Shown: positions 60,660 to 64,000 of the stretch, one piece after another
Layout: each line of letters begins with the position of its first letter
Position numbering within the stretch: the stretch's first letter is position 1
From: DAIDKA01 sp035487155
GTDB lineage: Bacteria; Pseudomonadota; Gammaproteobacteria; Steroidobacterales; Steroidobacteraceae
Length of the DNA: 64,000 bases
Direction: 5' to 3'
NCBI GenBank assembly: GCA_035487155.1
Contig: DATHMK010000090.1
Span: 62,001-126,000 of the forward strand
Notes under the pieces: model-generated
The model's input: the letters and a program-made list of their open reading frames with translations, nothing else
Told to the model about the DNA's origin: nothing
Databases searched by the model: none
Translations under genes and position numbers: made by a program

Positions 60660-61529
60660 ATGATTCCTCGGATCGCGCCGTTTGCCCGCCTCGCTCATCG
60701 TTACACCCTTGCCGGAAAACTCGGCAGCGGTGGCCAGGGTGAGGTATGGCGCGCCTATGACGCGGTCTACCGTCAACCCGTTGCCCTCAAGATTCTCTAT
60801 GGCACCTTTGCGGCCGGCCGCGATCCCTGGGAGGTCCTGCAGCGCGAGCACCAGGTGGTGCGCGGGCTCGACCATCCGCGGATTCTAAAGATCTATCCCC
60901 CGCTGCGCGCCGGTGAGCGCGCCATCCTGCCCATGCAGCTGGCGACCGGGGGCGACCTGCGGCAATTGCGTGGCGCACCTTATCTTGAGATCGTTCCGGT
61001 GCTCATCGAGCTCGCCCGGGCGCTGGAGTACGCCCATGAACAGGGCGTCATCCACCGTGACTTGAAGCCGGCGAATGTGCTGTTCGATGCCGTAGGGCAG
61101 GTGCAGCTGGCCGATTTCGGCGTCGCCGCCCGCGCCCAGGACCGCTTCCAGATCGACCCCGCGCGCGCGGGCTGGTCGCCCTCATCGGCAAGTCCCCAGC
61201 ACCTCATGGGGCTGGCGCCGACCCCGGCGGATGATCTGTACGGTCTGGGTGCGCTGGCGTTCGAGCTGCTCACCGGCACACCGCCTTACTTTCCGGACTT
61301 CGACGTGCAACGGGTGCTGCACGATCCGGTGCCGCGCATCGAACCCGTGCATCTGGCGCCGCCGCGCCTGCTCGGCCTGGTGCGCTTGCTGCTGGCCAAG
61401 AATCCCACTCAGCGGCCGCCGTCCATGGCCGCCGTCAGCCTTGCATTGCACGCCGCACTGCAGGACCCGCTCACCTTCGAGGGCCGTCATCCCGAACACC
61501 ACAGCGGGATGTTAAGCTCGGGTGTGTGA
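60660..61529 (+). CDS. Hanks-type Ser/Thr protein kinase
   Basis: 289 residues, a kinase domain and little else. The glycine loop is GKLGSGGQGEVW (about 19-30), the ATP-binding Lys lies in PVALKIL, the catalytic loop is HRDLKPANVL (about 131-140) and the metal loop DFGVAA (about 152). It has no membrane segment or sensor domain, so it is a soluble kinase, smaller than PknB-type receptors. The start ATG at 60660 is the one that keeps the kinase N-lobe intact; an upstream frame extends to 60597. It shares a GTGA overlap with the next gene. FHA proteins such as that at 16776 are typical readers of such kinases. Confidence 0.9.
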   Translation: MIPRIAPFARLAHRYTLAGKLGSGGQGEVWRAYDAVYRQPVALKILYGTFAAGRDPWEVLQREHQVVRGLDHPRILKIYPPLRAGERAILPMQLATGGDLRQLRGAPYLEIVPVLIELARALEYAHEQGVIHRDLKPANVLFDAVGQVQLADFGVAARAQDRFQIDPARAGWSPSSASPQHLMGLAPTPADDLYGLGALAFELLTGTPPYFPDFDVQRVLHDPVPRIEPVHLAPPRLLGLVRLLLAKNPTQRPPSMAAVSLALHAALQDPLTFEGRHPEHHSGMLSSGV

Positions 61530-62212
61530 CTGAAAACGCTGGGAAAGTTGTTTGGCTGGCCGGTGCCAGCGGCATGGTGGGGTCACGGGTGCTGGAGCGA
61601 TTGCTGCTGGCCTCCGAATACACCCGCATCATCGCCGTAACCCGTCGGCCCCTGGGCCGCGAAGCGCAGCGGCTGGCGAACCGCATCGTGCCCTTCGTGT
61701 CGCTCGAAGCCCAACTCAAGGGACAGGCCTGTGACACGGCCGTGTGCTGCCTTGGCACCTCTTATAAGGAGGCCGGCTCGGAGGCGGCGTTTCGCGAGGC
61801 CGCACAGCTGAGTGTCCTGGCCTTCGCCAGGGCCGCCAAGGCCGCCGGCGCGCGGCGCTTCGTCATGCTGTCCTGCCAGTCGGCCAAGACCGGTTCGCGC
61901 CGGCTGGTGGAGCGGGTCCAGGGGGAGACCCTGGACGCACTGACCGCATTGGGCTTCGAGTCGCTTGACATCCTGCTTCCAGGGCCGCTGCTGGGTCTGC
62001 GCCGCGGGCTGCAGCTGTCGCACCTCGTGGCAATGTCCGGCGCCGCGGTGCTGCGTCCCCTGCAGTTCGGTGCGCGCGAACGCCAGCGGGCCATTGGCGC
62101 ATCCGAGGTGGCGGCGGCCATGGTCGGCGCCGTGCGTTCGGGCCGCCGCGGGATCTACCGTTACGAGTTTTCAGGTATCCAGGCACTTTCCAGAATCCGC
62201 GGCAGAACGTGA
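61526..62212 (+). CDS. NAD(P)-binding Rossmann protein (HTATIP2/atypical SDR-like)
   Basis: 228 residues starting at a GTG that overlaps the kinase stop. The dinucleotide motif WLAGASGMVGS (10-20) opens a Rossmann fold; CDTAVCCLGTSYKEAGSEAA and FVMLSCQSAK follow as in the NAD(P)H-binding oxidoreductase group near HTATIP2/TIP30 and YraR-like proteins. The usual SDR Tyr-x-x-x-Lys pair is not evident, so it is an atypical SDR of unknown substrate. Coupling to the kinase suggests the two are produced together. Confidence 0.82.
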   Translation: MTENAGKVVWLAGASGMVGSRVLERLLLASEYTRIIAVTRRPLGREAQRLANRIVPFVSLEAQLKGQACDTAVCCLGTSYKEAGSEAAFREAAQLSVLAFARAAKAAGARRFVMLSCQSAKTGSRRLVERVQGETLDALTALGFESLDILLPGPLLGLRRGLQLSHLVAMSGAAVLRPLQFGARERQRAIGASEVAAAMVGAVRSGRRGIYRYEFSGIQALSRIRGRT

Positions 62213-62334
62213 TGCAGTTAACATCGACAGCCGCTGCGGCGTGACAGATTCTGGAATTCGGTCGCGCCACGCCGGTGCCTACGGTCCGGCTGTTGCATTA
62301 TTTCCTACGACTTCATGCGGGTGTGCCCTCAAGG

Positions 62335-64000
62335 ATGTATCGCGCAGCATTCAAAAGCCCAATGACACGGCGCTTCGTCCTGATCATTGGCCTGTCCACC
62401 CTGGTACCGGTTCTGCTCCTGGCCGCCCTGTCCGGTCGTGCCGCCCTTGGGCCCGCGCTGCTCGGCACCGTCGTGGGCGTCGTGGCCGCGATGCTGTGCA
62501 CCGCTGCTGCCGTGTCCTACCTGGTGCGTCGTTACCAGCCCAGTCTGGTGGCGCTGCGCGATGGCTTCCACGACCTGGCCGCCACCGGATTTGCCGAGGT
62601 GCCGGCGGTGGGCCGCGACGACATGGAGAGCCTCCTGCAGGCCTTCAATCGCTGCGCCCAGCGCGTTCGCCAACAGCACGCCAACCTGCAGACCCTTAGT
62701 GAAGTGGATCGGCTGCTGCTGCAGCCCGGCAGCCTGGAGCCGGTACTTGATGCCATCCTCACCCGGGTGCAGCGGGTCACCGCCTGCAACAGCACGGGTA
62801 TCGTCCTGCGTGATCCGGATGCGCCCTGGCGCGGACGGGTCTACATGGCCGCCAGGAACCATCGCGACCTGCCGGTCAGCCGCGTGGCCCTGGACGATGA
62901 CATGATGACGACGCTCGCCGCCGAGCCCGAAGGGCTGACGGTCACGCGCTGCGAGGACGCCCGGCACAGCTTCCTCGCGCCGATGAAGGGCCTGGGATCG
63001 GAGTTCTTCTGGGTCTGGCCGGTGAAGCTCGGGGCCCACGTGGAGGCCATCCTGGCCGTGGGCTACAGGGACCCGCCCATTGCCGATCCGCACATCGCCC
63101 ATTGCGGCAGCGAGTTCGCCGCCCGCCTGGCCATCGCGCTCACCAAGAGTGCCCGTGAAGAGCAGCTGTACCGCCAGGCGCACTTCGACCCGCTCACCGG
63201 GCTGCCCAACCGTGTCCTGTTCTGCAGCCGGCTGTCCGCGCAGCTGCAGATTGCCACCACCGGCATGGCCGATGGTGCGGTGCTCTATATCGATCTGGAT
63301 CATTTCAAGAAGATCAACGACACCGTGGGACATGCCGCCGGGGACCAGGTCCTGAGCATCGCCGCGCAGCGCCTGCGGGCCTGCGTCAAGGAAGGCGACA
63401 CCGTGGCGCGCCTTGGTGGTGATGAGTTCGCCGTCATCCTGCGCGATGTGGTGAGCGCGGAAGCCGCCGATGCCGTTGCGCAGCGCATTGTCAGCTCGCT
63501 CCAGCAGCCGCTGCTGCTCGGCGGACGCGAGCACACGGTATGCGCGAGCATCGGCATTGCGCTGTTTCCGCGCGACGGCGAGGCCATCGATGCGCTGCTG
63601 CGCAACGCCGACACCGCCATGTACCGCGCCAAGGATCTGGGTCGCGGCCGCGCCATGTTCTACGATGCCAACATGGGGGGCCAGCGGCCCACGCTCTCGG
63701 ACACCGGACTGCAGCTGGCGCTGCGGCGGCGCGAGTTTTCGCTGTTCTACCAGCCGCAGTATTCGATTGCGGACGGCTCGCTCACCGGGCTTGAGGCGCT
63801 GCTGCGCTGGCAGACCCAGCGCGAGGGCATGCGCCAGCCCGGGGATTTCGTACCGGCGGCCGAGGAGAGCGGCCTGATCGTGGATATCGGTGGCTGGGTG
63901 CTCGAGACCGCCTGCGCGCAGCTTGCGTCCTGGCGCGAGCAGGGACTGTCACCGCCGCGACTGGCGCTGAATATCTCGCTGCAGCAGTTGCGGCATCCGG
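62335..64000 (+). CDS. GAF-GGDEF-EAL cyclic di-GMP protein, cut by the right window edge
   Basis: The frame is open to base 64000, about 555 residues seen. Two N-terminal membrane helices (FVLIIGLSTLVPVLLLAALS and LLGTVVGVVAAMLC) are followed by a HAMP-like helix and a GAF domain (about 125-275). The GGDEF domain (about 285-445) has an intact GGDEF in RLGGDEFAVI. The EAL domain begins about 465 with LEALLRW, its catalytic Glu present, and runs off the edge, so the rest of the phosphodiesterase site cannot be judged. The start is either ATG 62335 or ATG 62362; neither has a strong ribosome site. Confidence 0.9.
   Translation, partial: MYRAAFKSPMTRRFVLIIGLSTLVPVLLLAALSGRAALGPALLGTVVGVVAAMLCTAAAVSYLVRRYQPSLVALRDGFHDLAATGFAEVPAVGRDDMESLLQAFNRCAQRVRQQHANLQTLSEVDRLLLQPGSLEPVLDAILTRVQRVTACNSTGIVLRDPDAPWRGRVYMAARNHRDLPVSRVALDDDMMTTLAAEPEGLTVTRCEDARHSFLAPMKGLGSEFFWVWPVKLGAHVEAILAVGYRDPPIADPHIAHCGSEFAARLAIALTKSAREEQLYRQAHFDPLTGLPNRVLFCSRLSAQLQIATTGMADGAVLYIDLDHFKKINDTVGHAAGDQVLSIAAQRLRACVKEGDTVARLGGDEFAVILRDVVSAEAADAVAQRIVSSLQQPLLLGGREHTVCASIGIALFPRDGEAIDALLRNADTAMYRAKDLGRGRAMFYDANMGGQRPTLSDTGLQLALRRREFSLFYQPQYSIADGSLTGLEALLRWQTQREGMRQPGDFVPAAEESGLIVDIGGWVLETACAQLASWREQGLSPPRLALNISLQQLRHP

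Noticed and set aside
1..64000. Search by eye for tRNA genes, insertion sequences and CRISPR arrays
   Set aside because: No cloverleaf with GTTCRANNC arm, no transposase-like protein and no regularly spaced direct repeats were found. An automated scan could still reveal a small RNA.

Overview
The window is GC-rich, densely coded chromosomal DNA from a Gram-negative bacterium. The gene set (E. coli-type gshA, P-II protein with a sigma-54 promoter, S46 and S53 peptidases, PEP-CTERM and two-partner secretion proteins, ExbB/ExbD/TonB) points to a gammaproteobacterium, perhaps of the Steroidobacter/Nevskia/Xanthomonas side. That placement is inference from gene content. No tRNA, rRNA, insertion sequence, phage gene or CRISPR array was seen.

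Region 1 (1-16.8 kb) is mostly housekeeping. A leftward block holds an S46 dipeptidyl-peptidase (cut by the window edge), a VOC protein, ferrochelatase, a dienelactone hydrolase, a diguanylate cyclase and a thiolase. Rightward gshA follows, then a hypothetical gene and a 597-bp regulatory gap ending in a strong sigma-54 promoter in front of glnK. After that come a 2Fe-2S protein, divergent ilvN and ilvB, a surface-antigen-like protein, a VOC protein with a histone-H1-like tail, a small lipoprotein and an alpha/beta-hydrolase that has lost its catalytic serine.

Region 2 (16.8-25 kb) has an FHA coiled-coil protein, a ClC channel with CBS domains, a secreted NTF2-like protein coupled to a cytochrome c/PQQ-propeller dehydrogenase, and a WecA-type sugar-phosphate transferase.

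Region 3 (25-59 kb) is a long, almost entirely rightward cell-surface cluster. It holds a PrsT-like TPR lipoprotein, a secreted protein with a GlyGly-CTERM-like tail beside a lone GspC-like protein, a PEP-CTERM protein and a PstS-like protein closed by a clear terminator. Next comes a two-partner secretion operon: a TpsB pore, a 3523-residue TpsA exoprotein, a GT41 (OGT/HMW1C-like) glycosyltransferase and a TPR-sulfotransferase. This looks like a giant secreted adhesin made together with two candidate modifying enzymes. It is followed by a porin, a DUF2341/LamG-ExbB fusion, ExbD, a TonB-like protein and a coiled-coil protein. The last module is an S53 peptidase with a C-terminal sorting tail, translationally coupled to a small exosortase-like enzyme and a membrane protein. 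The TPS/glycosyltransferase/sulfotransferase operon and the peptidase/sortase trio are the best candidates for undescribed systems.

Region 4 (59-64 kb) returns to ordinary genes: ilvA, a Ser/Thr kinase coupled to an NAD(P)-binding protein, and a GAF-GGDEF-EAL protein cut by the right edge. The many long open frames opposite or out of phase with these genes are GC-bias shadows and are not listed.
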